Below are positions 1 to 12,870 of a stretch of 64,000 bases of DNA, one piece after another. How positions within the stretch are numbered: position 1 is the first letter of the stretch; each line of letters starts with the position of its first letter. The DNA is from Rhizomucor pusillus (taxonomy: Eukaryota > Mucoromycota > Mucoromycetes > Mucorales > Lichtheimiaceae): assembly GCA_900175165.2 (NCBI GenBank), contig FWWN02000553.1, positions 1 to 64,000 on the forward strand. Direction: 5' to 3'. The notes under the pieces are model-generated. The model did no database searches. It had not been told where the DNA came from and was given only the letters and a program-made list of their open reading frames with translations. Position numbers and translations under genes: made by a program.

Positions 1-642
1 TTATACGCAGGCAAAGAAGTGGATCTGTACATTGAACATAAAGGCCAAGTCGTTCGAGTGTATAAAGGGTTTTCCAAGTCTGGTAGTAGCACTTCGGGCG
101 GTGGAGGTGGCGGCATTGGAGAGTTGAGTCTCCGTGAGTTTTCAAAATTAATGAATGACGGACAACATTGTTGGACAGTAAGGTAAGGACGAGGATGCAA
201 ATAAATGTACATACATGATAAATTTCAACTTGATACGATGTAGCATGTACGGTGGTTCTGTCACACAGATCAAGGATATTGGGCAAGAATGGGTTACAGA
301 AATGTGCTTTTTTGATGCAAACAAGGCATTTTGTTCAAATAAGCTCTTCATTCATGCATCAATTGATAATAAACGCCTGCATTAGCTATCTGTATATATC
401 TGTGCACGCCACTGGAGTGAATTCGCTTGGAAACGAATCGCAAATAAGGAATTGCGAAGCTTCGAGTCCATTGTCTTGCGAAAAGGATTGAAAGAACGGA
501 TATTGAACGGTAAGGTTATCCATTGCGCATATCAGGTCACTGAGATGAGCTCTGGAACTGATTCCTGTCGTTATCTCTCAAAGATGTACAGAAGTTTCTG
601 AATTCAAAGGAGAGCTATGACTTGCGCCGATTTACCATATAG
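1..642 (+). pseudogene. BCS1-like AAA ATPase remnant, 5' end outside the window
   Basis: Conceptual splicing gives exons 1-177, 269-509 and 584-642 in one continuous frame. The product matches the region just before the AAA module of BCS1-type ATPases: a beta-rich BCS1_N stretch (LYAGKEVDLYIEHKGQVVRV) with a Gly-rich insert, then EFAWKRIANKELRSF, SIVLRKGLKERIL and DVQKFLNSKESY. In the family this last segment leads straight into the Walker A loop. Here the frame has an in-frame TAG at 383-385 and a second TAG at 640-642, before any Walker A, so the ATPase module is missing. UTP20 ends 53 bases further on, on the other strand. BCS1 proteins translocate the Rieske protein in mitochondria, but this copy belongs to the diverged fungal BCS1-like group and its former role is unknown. 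Exon borders are inferred; an unusual intron around 383 could hide the first stop but would not restore the AAA domain. Confidence 0.65.
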
Positions 643-694
643 ACTACACAGAGTTTATTACGTGGATGTATTGTTGATGATCTAGGATATCTAT

Positions 695-3600
695 TTACAA
701 AATGCGAACTTTCTTGCTTTTTTTGGCAGCTTGTTCTTTGGTTCTCTTCTTCAGCTTGCGATGAGCAGCCTTTTCAGGATTATTTTCCTCTTCTTCCAAT
801 CGTTCTGCCTTTCGTTTCTCGCGGGTCTGTGCAATGTCTCGGCGTACTTGATGGTACGTGACAAAGAATGTAGAGCCAAGCTTGTTTTCAAGGATCTTGA
901 ATACCTCGTTTCCAAGCTGCATCAGTTGTTCTGGAAGGATAAAATAGTATAAGTATCATTTGCCTCTCTCTCTCTCTCCACAACAGTTCACCGCGCATTT
1001 TCACTTACCGAGTTTTTCACCCTTGTGGTTCTTGTCATCAATAGATCTGTAGATGGTCGATACGGCGTTCTCCAAGTACAAGTTTGCCTTGTCGGCAGGT
1101 ACGAAATTGGCAATTGCAGCAAAGAGTTTGAAGATTGAAGTACGCTGTAAAAAAGAAATATTATTCAGTGAATCGATAATCTTGACAATCATTTGCGTTT
1201 GTAAACGTACCATCATGTACGTCTTTTCACCTTCCTGGATAGCACCGCGGCCCAAGTACGAGATACCCTTGATGAGCCAAGGCAAAGACGGCTTCTGCTT
1301 CTCTTCATCGTTATCATCCCCTTGGCCCATGAAATAGAAGCATTTGGCAACAAAGAATAGATTGCGTACGAGCTGCGTTGAGTGCTCTTCGTTGAGATGC
1401 TCGCTCTTTAGCTGTTCCATGAAACGTGTCGCAAGAGCTCGCAACTTTTGTCGATCGAGGTACTCGTTCCGTTCCTCTGGCTTGATGTTACCAAAATATT
1501 GGCCAAGCAGGCGGGAAGCCGACATACGGACCCACGCATGTGGATAGAGCAATAGTTCTTCCGTCTGCTGCCACAGAGGCTCGACATGCGCGGCATATGC
1601 AATGGATGGGAATGTCTTGGTGATTTTGCCAAATGTGTTGAGAGCATAATAAACAATCTCCCATTGCATATCGAAATCCACATCCATATCTTGTTCTTGA
1701 GGTCTGCTGGGGTGGGTATCTTGTCCCTCAATCAGTGTATGGATCTTCGTTGTGAGTGTGTCCGCCTGGCTCTTTGCATCTTCACCGTATGCATCCAGAA
1801 ACAGACCGTATACTTGAATCGATGCACGCTGGATAGCTGGCTTGCTTGTCTGTGTAAGCCATGTATCGAGGAGACGTGTCAGTATCGTCAGCTTGTTCTC
1901 GTCGCATCGTTGAAGCAAAAGTTTGATCAGTTCACCGGCCATTTCTCTGCATTTAGCAGATTCGTCGTTGATAAGACGCATGACCAACGCAAGGAAAATT
2001 TGCTCGGCAAATTCCATCAAGAGTTCGTCGCCAAAGCTTCTAATGATTTGTAAAAGCAACTCCATGACAGACTGGCGACCGGTTTCATAAACATATTCAA
2101 GATTTTTGAGGATGAAACTGACACGCTTCTTGAGTTCTCCTTTCTCCTGAGGACAATCGACCAAGAACATGAAGAATGTGGACCGTGCTTGGCTTCGGAT
2201 GGGTTCAACGTGGTTGGTAACTATAAATTCGGCGATAACGTCCATCATCTCCTCGAGTTCTTCGGTAATGAATTTCCTTGAAACGAAAGCTCTCAAGAGA
2301 CCAAAAGCAGCACTCTGCTTCTCCGGTTCTTCCAGATCAGGCCGGATAATGTCTAAAATAACCTTGAGCTGATGGTTATTCAGGCTTGACTCCTTCTCGC
2401 GCACAAGGACCGTCAAAAGTCTCACGCATGCTTGCACCATTTGGGATTGCGTATTGCCAGAAGTCTTGATAAGCTGGATTACTCGCTTCGTCAGGTCAGG
2501 AACAACCTTTTGCACGGAGGGCAACGGTAATGTGACCAAGACAGACAAGATACGGCATGCCAGGGTCACATTTGCAACATTTTTCGAATACATTGTATCT
2601 TTCATCAAGTAGACATATGGATCGAGTTTGTCCGTCCACACATCACCTCGAGCTTCTTGTCGATAGCGCTTGAGTGCAGTGTAAAGCAAGGATAATCCGA
2701 AATTGACGAAAAGATGAGCATTTGCAACATAGTGATCGACTTCATCGCCGACCTTCCTCTTGAGCTGTACTTCATAGTTCATTTCCATCTGGGACTTTTC
2801 GACCTTGACCTTCTTCTTTGCTTTGAAGCTGTCCAAGTTCTCGGTGATCAAGTCGTGCGCAAAGTCAAGCAGCTCCACAGAATCAAATCCTGGGTTGCGC
2901 ACGAGACCCGCTGCTATGCGATGCAGTACCAGTTCCACCTTTCGCAGAGTCTTGAGACTATCGGTATTGGCAATAATATCCTTCAATGGTAGCAAAAGCT
3001 GAGTGACGTTTTTGAATTCAATGATCTGTGCCAATGCTTCAAAAGTGCCTGGACTCTTGCTGCCTTTGGCTTCTTTTGTCTTTGCTATCATTTCATCTGA
3101 CTCCTTTTCCTGGCCGGTAACGCCAAACAAGTCATTGATCAACACTTGGACAATATCGTCTAGGCATGGATCCAATTCACCAATTTGGACTCTTGGAATC
3201 GTATCCATCACAAGAGTATCCACGGTGTAACCGAGGACATGCAGCTCGTAACCTTTGGTGAGCGCCGTACGTAGTTCCTTGACGATGAAAGAGAAATATT
3301 TGGGCCCAAGTAATCTGTTGATCTTCACTAGCGTCTCTCGAACAGTGTTGCGAACATCTTGCGCACGGCTTCGAATAGCTTGGCATAATTTGACTAGCAA
3401 GCCTGGCACGTTGAGACGAGTTGTTTGCTCAGGAAGAGCCAAGAGCAGTTTGGTCACACCAATAGCAAGCGGTGCTCGCACAAGCACAGCATTTTTAGAC
3501 TCGCTCTTGTTTAGCAGCTTGTTGAGAGAAGGCAGCATGCGTTCAACCACCATATCGTGGATTTTCTCTGCTTGATTTTTGGACGATGTATCCACGTGCT

Positions 3601-6600
3601 CGACTTGTTCGTCGACCTCCATGGCCGTGATCTCTTCAGAAGTCTTGTATTCGATTGTGACACGTTCATTTGAAACGATAGCAGCCTTTGCGTCGTCAGC
3701 CACTTGCACGCTGCTCAAGTCAAAGTGGAATGCATCCAATATGCCAATGATAATACGGATGAGCGATCTGGTCATATGTGTCTTACGATCGATCAAATCC
3801 ATATAGTTGACAAATACGCGGTAGTAATTGCCCCATGGTAGTTGGCGTGCGATCTCAGTGATAGTCAATATACATTCGTTCACCAAAGTATGGTCAGCCT
3901 TCTTGTCGAGTTCAAAAAAGGAAGCAGACACGATCGGCATGAAAATACTTGTAAGCGAACGGGTGCGCAATTTGCCTCCTGAAGCAACCTGAGCTAGCTG
4001 CGAGAGTGCCTTCAAACGGTAGTGCGTTTGCAAGTGATAGACATTTTCGAAGAAGTTCGTTTCTTCCGAACCATCACCCAAAAGGCAAACCATGTCATCA
4101 AACAGAGACAAATTCGAAAAGACTTTAACGCATTCATGGAGGGCGCTGACGAATTCCATTCGCACCACCTCGGCATCGTTCGTCAAGCCTTGCTTAATTG
4201 AGACATAAATAATATGTTCAATGTGGTTGAACAGCTTGCGTTTATCTTGATCAGCGTCGTCTTTCTTGCCCACCATGCGGATATAAAGCACGACGCAGTG
4301 TGTAGCGCTGCCGCGAACTGCCATCTCTTGCAGTTCATGCATGTTGTAAACTAGCTGGTTCAAGATAGGCAGCCACTGATGATGGTTGAATGAATCGATA
4401 TACGTATCGGCTATCGAGTTGAGCGCATCCAAAAGAGAATCATAATCCGGTTCGACCTTACGCTTCTCGACGATCTTGTTCATGCTTGCCAGAAGAACAT
4501 GCACAGTCTCTAGGTCGGGATTGACTTCAGCAAAAGCCTTGAACACTTGCAACAGCTGAGCGCGGCATTTAAGGGAACGCATCGACGAGAAAAGAGACGA
4601 GATGATGCCGTAATGTTTGCTGTACACGTGGGAGTCTTTCTCGAAGCCAGGGACGATGCGGATCATCTTTGCCCAAATAGCTATGACATGCCCCTTGATT
4701 TCTTCAGACATGTGCCGCTCTGATTTCTTGAGACTGGGCAGCAGCACGTCGAGAATTGCAGCAGCCTGTTCACCATCCTTTGCGTAGGGGGCAAGACGCG
4801 AAACGATGGCGACCTGTCGAACTGAGGTCTGGCCGGAGCGGAAGGTTGCATCGTCCCGAGATTCAGTCAGTCTATACTTTAGACTTTGCAGCATATTCTC
4901 GACATAGGGCATCAATAACCGGTCCTTGAGAGTAGCCTGTTGCTCAGTCTCCATTTCTGCGTCGCAAAAGTCCATGATCGACTCAACAATGCCGAGGATG
5001 ATGGATAGGACATCTTTGTCGATCTTTTTGACGCTCAGAAGGTTATACAATTCTGATAGTACTCTGTCGTTGTAATCGACGAGATATACGATGCGGTTGC
5101 GTTGAGAAGACCAGTTTGCAAACAGGTTAAGTATAGCCGTCGGGTGCTGCGCTGAGTCTTGTGCGAAGGATGGAAGGCGCGGAGAGATGAGTGAAGAGAA
5201 TATGGCCGGGATATAGACTTTGAGGTCTGCATCGCCCGTCGATCTGAAAATTTCAACCAGCAATCTGGATGCTTCATTTCGCATCTCTTTCCGTCCCTTA
5301 TCCGACTTTTCGGTATCGATGGCAGTCTGTGCGTACTGGATCAAGTACAAAACGACTTTCATGATAGGCTGGATGTACGGTACAATGTGCGTTGCCATGG
5401 CTTTCAGAAGGCCGTCGACGATCTTCAAAAATCGGTATCCTCTGGCTAGGGAAATGCTTGCAAACGCAGAGCGCCAGTTCTCCGCAAAGTTGAACGAAAC
5501 AACCTCTCCTTTCTCGTCTTTGCTCTCACCCTCCAAATCCAGAATTGCCCGGAAAGGTTCCAGGATGATATCGATGAATATTTGGATTTCTTCGGGTTGG
5601 CACGACGTGATGGCACCGTAGATCGTAGTAGCGTTGGTGCCCTTCTTACGGCTCTTTTGATGAATACGGCCGTAGAGTATACGCATAATGATAGCCATAA
5701 CATGATCGCGGTGAGCAGGGTCGATTTCTGATTGATCTTCTTGAGTTGTGGTGAAGGCCAAAAGTTGATCCGAAAATCGATTAGGATCCAGCAGATTGCG
5801 CAAACGGTCTGCATAAGGCCGGACCTTTGGATCTCTCCAAGCTAATATGCATTCAAGCGCTTGCGACTGGACCTTTTGATCATTCCAAAGCAGCATACGC
5901 AGGAAGATATCGTACAAATGCGCGCTTTCGTGCAGTCTCTGCGGTTGATTGAATGCAGCAAATAATGCCAGCCAGGCCGAGAGTTTTTGATACATTGCTT
6001 TTCGCGATGTATGCAAAATACCGAGCGATTGCTTTGCATCGACCGTATCGACATCTATGGAGTCTGCTGTTTCATCCGCTTCCTGGCTTTCGCTCGATTC
6101 CAACACAGGCAAGACTTCAGCTTCCAAAAACTTGTCGAAAATAGGCACAAGAAGTTGGGACTTTTTCTCGGCAATGTGAGGCATGGTTTTCAATGCCTTG
6201 AGGATCAATGTATAATAGTTCCAAAAGTCCATACGAGCATTAGGTTGGTCAACCAACTAAATAACAGCAATGTTTCTGTTTCAGTAACCAGTGATAAAGT
6301 AAAACATACAATTTATATCCTTACCTTGCTGAAGAACAGTGCTGAATTTGCAGCTCGTTTGGTTTGCATGGCGGACATGGCAACAGACTTTATGATATTA
6401 TACTTGGCCAACGTCATATCTCCAAAGAAGATTTTTCCAGTTCGTGTAGGTCTGTCCAAATTTCTCTCTGGAGGTTCATCGAGGTATGCAAACACTTGAC
6501 TTGCGAAGCCATCAAACACTAATTCCTTTTCGTCTTTGAATTTTAAGAGCTCGTTGTAGCACAGATCCCAAAAGAGACCTCGATTGGCTTTTGCAAAGGT

Positions 6601-9589
6601 CTCCAACAGCTTGATAGCTTCATCCCACAAAGGCAGAAGGTTAACCGTGATTAAACCTATTGACCCATTTCTGTTAGCATAACGTGCAGACAAAGCACAT
6701 CAGAAAGAGTTTTCACTTACCAAGGCCATATAGACCAGCAAAATCCTTGTACAGATCCGGCAAACGTCCGCTGCTTTGTGCTTGACCGATTCGTCTCACA
6801 TACAAGAGCTTATCCCGGAAATCCTTGGCATCTGCAGCCGACTCCTCTGCATCAATCGCGTTTTGCACTATCTCGCATGGCTCTTCCTCAGAATGATCCT
6901 CGTCTGTCTTCATGGTAGGCTGTTCAAACAATGCAAGTATTTTGCATGTATAGAGACGGCAATTGGCATGATACGAAGATAGATTCTTCTTGAGGTATGT
7001 ATACCAAGTCTCCAAGCGGTCAGCCGTGAAAATTTGTGCCTTGTTATCACTGTAACAAATGCAGTAAAAGTATGCTTAGTGCTTCGATCCCATCCGATAT
7101 ACTTGGTTAAACTTACGTTGTTCGTAAACTTTCAAGACATGCGAGGACACCTCGGAGGATAACTTCGTTGTTTCTGTACTTTTGAAGCAGTCGGTCCAAG
7201 CGATTAGCATGCAAGACATAAAGTTTAGAAGAATTATTGTGGGCTGACGACAAACGTGCTAGTGTTTCGATCGCTAAACCGAGCAAGGATTCAACAACGA
7301 AATTTTGATGAGCCAAGACATACGGAGTGCGTACAGCGTTGTTGGTTGCGGAGGAAGAGTCCAAGAAATCCATCAATTGGTCAACAAATTGCAAAACTGA
7401 TTCGAAGATTTCGTCAAAGGAGATGGCGATGCGTGGAAGGATGTGGAGGATAGACGAGAGTAAGGGTATGTGTGGAATGTCGGCAGAATCATTCTACAAA
7501 AAATATTAATAACGTTGTTGCGATCTTCTCGCTGTTGACATACTGTAAAAACATCGATGCTGTTCAATGTATCGCGCGCTGCAGCCCAATCACGTTTCTG
7601 ATTCAAGATCTCTGTTAACTTGCTGGATACCTCGGGCGCAAATCGGACCAAGCCTTCTGGAGTAACAGCGGGATTCAAGACGCCTGGACCGACATTAACG
7701 GCATTCGTAGACATCAATTGACCTAGGAAAGCAACGGTTTGTTCCGGCCGTTCCTCGATATTCTTATTCGCGTAGCTAACTACATAGTTAGCAATTTGTA
7801 CATATGCGAGTGTTATATCACATGTACCTGACAACGTTTTGCAGCATGATCTGTGTAAAGTTGTTGGCACTCCAGTCGTGCTCAGCTAGACCAAGGATGA
7901 ATCCATATACGATGTCTGCATTTTTGAACTCCATAGCGTAATCAACAGCAAGATTGCCGCCGCTCAGGTAAGTTTCAAGAGATCCAAACGTCAGAACACT
8001 GTCTAATATGCGCAGCAACTCGAATCGTAATCGATCGTCCAAAGATGGAGTTTCTGCAAGCCGTTTTGCGACCTGTTGAAGTTCGGCAACTACTGACTTC
8101 CAGTCTGCATGCATATATAGTAAGCATACGATGTACTTTTGCATGGGGAAGTCGTATATACATACCTGATACGCGGCCAGCTCGATCCACTGTGGTCATC
8201 ATGGCCAGGACTGAAAGGAGAATCTTGACACGAGACTGTCGCAGATCTGCTTCGTTCAATTCTGTTCTGATGTTCTCCAATACGATATTTAAAAGAGGCG
8301 TGAAGCTTTCACATTTGGCGTGTCGCAAAGTTAACAAGGTTGTTTTAAGAAGTGTATCCTGTACAGGATCAGTTTCTACTCAAAAATTACAGTTAGCATT
8401 TAGCTCTTTCGCCCGTTTCTCAGAAATATTCATTTACCTATCGAATCCAAATTTCCTGCTCCATCGAGTGTCTGTTTCAAAAGCTCCTTGTAGATAGGTT
8501 CTGCTCGAGAATGTAATTGACGGTCCACTTGCTGCAAAATCGAAAGGCGTTTAATGCGATGGGTTGTTGTAAAAATAGTTCCATGCTATTACCTTCAAGC
8601 ATTCAAAGAATAACATAGCAATGCCTTCCACGTAGGCTTGCGATGGATCCTCACGCAGTGATGTCAAAATATGGTGGACTACTTCGGTCAGTCCTTTCCC
8701 TCGAGTTTTCCGCATTAAAAATGCAAAAGCTTCCGCTGAGAAATGGCGGATATATGACTTTGCTTCTTGATCTTCACCAAAATATTTTGCCATCAAGCTA
8801 TCGATTGCAGCAGCAGAATTCATTAGCATATATACATACACATATTTTGCAGCTCCAGCGGTGATTTTTCTTACTCGAATGTTGGGCAAAGATCCGGGAT
8901 AAGCTGGCGACTCAGATACTTGAACAGATAAGCAATGCAATTGAAAAGGTTCTATCATCCTCAGAGTAAGTAAACGTCACTATCTGGCATCTGTGTTTGT
9001 ACACCGTAGTACCTGCAAAACAGCGGCATCCGTTCGTTGCGACAATGGTAAGATGGTGGAGAGTATGCGTGGAAAATGTGGATAGAATTCGCCTTCCAAG
9101 TCTTTTGCAAGCTTCGTAATGAGGCTAGACGATATGTAAGATGGATTGGATCCAAAAAAAAGAAAATGCATTTAAGTTCGACTTACTCCAATATGCCATC
9201 TAATGCCATGCTTTCAGGAACTTGCAAATGCTTTACAATAACATCGACAATTTTATCCTTGTGATAGACGATCGAAGGCAACGTTCGACAGAGTGGTGCG
9301 ATTTCTGCCGCAAAGTTCTTAAAGTGCCTCGTAAGGTTGAGCTCTTTCCATGATAAAAGTGATCCGTAAAAGAAAGAATCGTGTGTATCGGGGTCCTCTT
9401 CAACTATGCGAGATTTTCGCACTACATCGATCTTGATCTGATCGACCAGCGATTTAAACGACTGGTACTATATGCGCACAGTCAGCATACTCGCAGCTAT
9501 TCTCGAATAACAATAGGTTTGCTAGGTACCTTGAATCGTACGTCTCGGACTTTTGGCTGCACAAAGGTCTCCTCCTCTGAATCCGACAT
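695..9589 (-). CDS. UTP20: UTP20, U3 snoRNP / small-subunit processome HEAT-repeat protein
   Basis: A giant alpha-helical repeat protein, about 2,600 residues, needed in the nucleolus for early pre-rRNA cleavage and 18S rRNA production within the 90S processome. The start ATG at 9589 opens MSDSEEETFVQPKVRDVRFK, followed by YQSFKSLVDQIKIDV and a WRELNLTEHF-like segment (SWKELNLTRHFKNF) typical of UTP20 N termini. The N-terminal third (about 6.3-9.5 kb) is cut by many small introns; the remainder is one very long exon (about 1009-6256). The last exon (695-930) encodes a Lys/Arg-rich tail ending KKSKKVRIL, as is usual for nucleolar proteins. One further intron (1145-1210) is 66 bases, in frame and free of stops. 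Length and both ends fit the family (yeast about 2,490, human about 2,785 residues). No lesion was seen. Exact borders of the upstream exons are approximate. Confidence 0.93.
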
Positions 9590-9958
9590 CCTCACAGGTG
9601 GTTGTCGATGGTGTATGAATATGATACAGAATGCCGAGTGAAAATGTTGTAATGAAAGATGCCAGAAACCTGCAGAGGAAAGACTGGGAGGGGGATAATG
9701 TGTGTCGAGAGGCGAGCAAAAGAAAAATGCTTAAATTGGGAATTATCTGGTGGCTTTTGAGTTCAAGCGCATTAAAATCGAGAAACCTTATGGTCGAAGA
9801 TGGTCGTGAGGTGGGAAGGGACGCAATGCAATCATTACCCAAATTTTGTTTGCCACTCGCTCGCTCATGTTTTCATCTATTTTGAGACCGGCAAATTACT
9901 AACTGGATAGCAGTGTCCTCTATCATCACACATCACTCTCTTCTTTCAAGCTTTCCCG
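9590..9958. other. Divergent intergenic region between UTP20 and the small secreted peptide gene
   Basis: This 369-base spacer lies head to head between two start codons and should hold both promoters. The last 60 bases before 9959 are CT-rich (TCATCACACATCACTCTC), the usual look of a fungal 5' UTR. No TATA box or gene was seen. Confidence 0.5.
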
Positions 9959-10144
9959 ATGCGCATCCTTTCCTTCGTCGCTGCACTGGTCTTTGCAACC
10001 ATCTCCGTTACCGCGGCTCCGGGAGCAGTATCCTGTAAAGTGGAGAACAGTAACCAGATAGACCTCGTGAATACGCAAGGAATTTGCATGGATTTGCACA
10101 TTTTATCAATCCCTGAGAAAGACCGAAACGATGGCAAGGACTAA
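9959..10144 (+). CDS. Small secreted peptide, 61 residues, unknown function
   Basis: A short single-exon frame starting MRILSFVAALVFATISVTA. A basic residue followed by about 15 hydrophobic ones and an A-x-A style cleavage site (VTAAPG) makes a textbook signal peptide. The mature part, about 40 residues, starts APGAVSCKVENSN and has two cysteines, then a charged end (PEKDRNDGKD). A CT-rich leader precedes the ATG, and AATAAA at 10220-10225 follows the stop by about 75 bases, so a real short transcript is plausible. I do not recognise the family. It may be a secreted peptide or just the first exon of something longer, although no good donor site follows. Confidence 0.5.
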   Translation: MRILSFVAALVFATISVTAAPGAVSCKVENSNQIDLVNTQGICMDLHILSIPEKDRNDGKD

Positions 10145-10422
10145 CTCCCTCGGCGATGCCTTTCTGGATCATTACCAAGTCCTAGCTGGACTTTTTTGGT
10201 TCCTTTATCTTCAAAACTCAATAAACAACGTTGGTCGAATCATAACGGATAAATTATGCTTTACACTTTTCCACCCTTATAATAGGTGAAGAATATATTC
10301 AAAGATTTTGGGTGGATGGCATTTTGAACGGGAAGAAGTAGCCTTTCGCATTTTGATATATAATAACAATACTATTAAATGATCAGCATGGTTATAGAAC
10401 ACAAATTACGATACAAAAGGGA

Positions 10423-12393
10423 CTATACAGAGAATGCGTCGAGAGTCATGCCACAGACATTGAAAGGTTCGGTTTGATCGTTTGTAAAGTAGAAACGGAT
10501 AGCTCTAGCGCTCAAGTCGCCGCATTCAAGTTCAAGATGGAGGTTTGTTAGCGAGTTTTGCCATGAAGTGCTTGCAGCAGTAGTAACGCAGGTTTCCTAA
10601 AGAAAATAGTTTTTAGATATCCAAAATATATTGTATTCCATTATTTGCACCTACCCATTCTGTGCCGTTAGCAGTGACTGAAACTTGGAAGAATTCCTTG
10701 GCTTGATCAACGTTGTTTCGAGTTAGGATATCAACGGACTGGACATTCAAATCTCCCATCAACAGGAGACCAAAGTAGCTGTTGGATCCAGGATCTATAG
10801 ATAGACACAAACTTGTCAGTCGCCCCAACTCTAGAAGCAATTCACTTGGACTTACTTTGAAAGGAATTCCAGCAGGTTGCTGGATCCTGATCCACAGCCA
10901 TGTAGTACCCGTGGGCATCCCAGAATTCGCTTGAAGGCGTCTGGGCCAGAGAATTATACATTTCCTCGTATTCGGGAATACCTGAATAGTTGGCATTTGT
11001 AAAGTGCAAAGAAGATGGATCAGGGAGAAAATCTATATTAGTAGTGAACAAGCATCGGTCACTCTTGCATGAAGCGCTGGTAAATCAAATGATTGTGAGG
11101 ATATAGAAAGACTTTAAAGTTTCTTTTTCGTAGACTGCATACCGAACATCGCGCTCGTCGAGGTAAGGCACCTCTTCGGGACGCTCAAAGTAATCTTTTG
11201 GTGTTTCTTCCGTCGTCGTCTCTAGAGTATGGTATAACTTGCGTGCAGCTTGATTCTTTGAACCATCAGATGTTAGAAAAATGCTACACACGCGTCTTAT
11301 CCACCCCCCCCCCATCTGATAGACATACTAGGTTAGATCGCAAATTGCCTGGCCAAGTATAAATGGCATCTGTGTTTTCGGAGGCAACCTCGACAGGGTT
11401 TGATAAAAGCCATGGATACTGGTTTGTCCAAAGTGAAAAGTACATATCCGCCATCCTCAGACGGTCCTTGATCAACGACGATTTTCCAAGCTGCGTCATG
11501 AATGTCTGCGCTTTCCACCGAGGCGCAAACGCACCGTACTGCAATTCAGCGTATCCCGCATGCATCGAAACCTCTGCAGTCCAGGTTAGTCTTGAATCAT
11601 TCATTCAATGCTAGTTTACACAGCCATTATTACCCGGGTTAGTCATGCGCCAGCGCAATTGATCCAAGTAAGATGCCGGAGGAGCAGTAGCGTGAATCAG
11701 GTTGGGATATCGGACAAAATTGAGATAGAGACTGTCTAAATGCAGGTTGTGCCATTTATCGTTTTGAAAGTAGCAATATTCGTTCGTTGCCATGGCGCAG
11801 GTGGTGAAACGCGCGAGACTTCCTAGTCGTTCGTTGGTCTCGTCGAACAAATGTACATTGACTTGGTCGGCATCCACTTGCAAGTCCTTTGACATTTCAT
11901 GTCAGCAAAAAAAAAAAAAAAAAGACCCGTTAATGTGTGTTCTATCCTATCATTTTGCTACCTCCACTGTGAGCTTTGGCATTCCCATAGGACTATGGAT
12001 ATATATCTCTTGGAAGAACGGATATTTCGTTAGATGATGGACAGTGTTGATGATATTTTGGACATTGTTCGAGACTCGGTAGACGACAGCTGTCACTGGT
12101 TTTAGGTCTGCGTCGCCGCTATCTTGCACTGCATCCGCATCAAACTGTGAGTGGCTGAATATGCTCGTCTCTTCGTTTGGACCAGTCAAGTCTGTCGTTG
12201 GCCATGCTGACCAGTCCATGCGCAGAGGGGTTGGATTCCGTTTGCCAACATCCGTCGATTCATGGTTCCCTGACCGTAACACGACGAATAGCAGGGTGAC
12301 GATGCAAGCGACAAGGACCCACTGCTTCCTGGAGAGTCGTTTAAGCCGACCTACGGGTGACTCGCACCTGTGAAGCGGGAGATGCTTGTTCAT
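10423..12393 (-). CDS. Type II membrane glycosyltransferase-like protein with C-terminal discoidin-like domain
   Basis: Spliced from about seven exons. The preferred start at 12393 (MNKHLPLHRCESP) leaves a 20-residue cytosolic tail before a single membrane anchor (QWVLVACIVTLLFVVL), the topology of Golgi enzymes; an in-frame ATG at 12483 is the alternative. The stem is Ser/Thr/Asp rich. The luminal domain begins VTAVVYRVSNNVQNIINTV, like the first strand and helix of GT-A folds, and continues with conserved-looking blocks EYCYFQNDKWHNLHLDSLY, LHATAPP, MHAGYAELQYGAF and MADMYFSLWTNQYPWLLSNP. The last 180 residues hold SLHFTNANYSGIPEY, DQDPATCWNSF and VDILTRNNVDQAKEFFQVSV, which read like an F5/8 type C (discoidin) beta-sandwich. 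Activity is inferred from fold hints only; donor and acceptor are unknown. The stop is TAG at 10423-10425. Confidence 0.6.
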
Positions 12394-12870
12394 TGCAAAG
12401 AAGCTCTTTGCAGTGAGAAGTCGTGTTACCAGAACAAAAATGAAAATTGGATTTGCCTCTTTCGGACAATGTCGCTTTTGCATCCAACGAGTGTTCTCTT
12501 TGTTGCCTTGGTAGTTATTTAGGGCACATTTATCTACACTTTCAGACTAATGCTCTGTATGCAACAACTGCTGGCCAAAATTTCTAAAGGCATCACGCTG
12601 CAATGTTTGAAAAGAGTGTACCAGTTAAACAAAGTCTCGGTGGCCCGCAACTGCTGTCAATTGGGATATATGTCCGTTTCAACAAAAGAACCACGGCACG
12701 TATCCTTCGAATGGGACCAATGCAATCGTTTTTAACCAGTACTATTTTGGCCACTGCGGCGCAGCTGCAGCGGCAGCAGCGGATGTCTGCTCCCTTTAAA
12801 AAGAGGTGCGGGGCCCAGCGCCTCTGGTTCTGACACCGTCACTTTTTCTTGACGCACACACACACACACA
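12394..12870. other. Divergent intergenic region (glycosyltransferase-like / MGMT)
   Basis: About 480 bases between two divergent genes. It contains a CAG/GCA-rich patch near 12760-12782 and a (CA)n run at about 12856-12870 that abuts the MGMT start codon. No coding feature was supported. Confidence 0.4.

Noticed and set aside
5220..6499. Long plus-strand frames opposite UTP20
   Set aside because: They are antisense shadows of a highly conserved coding exon, with no domain of their own.
12856..12870. (CA)n run before the MGMT start, considered as a regulatory element
   Set aside because: Simple microsatellite in a leader; nothing points to a function.
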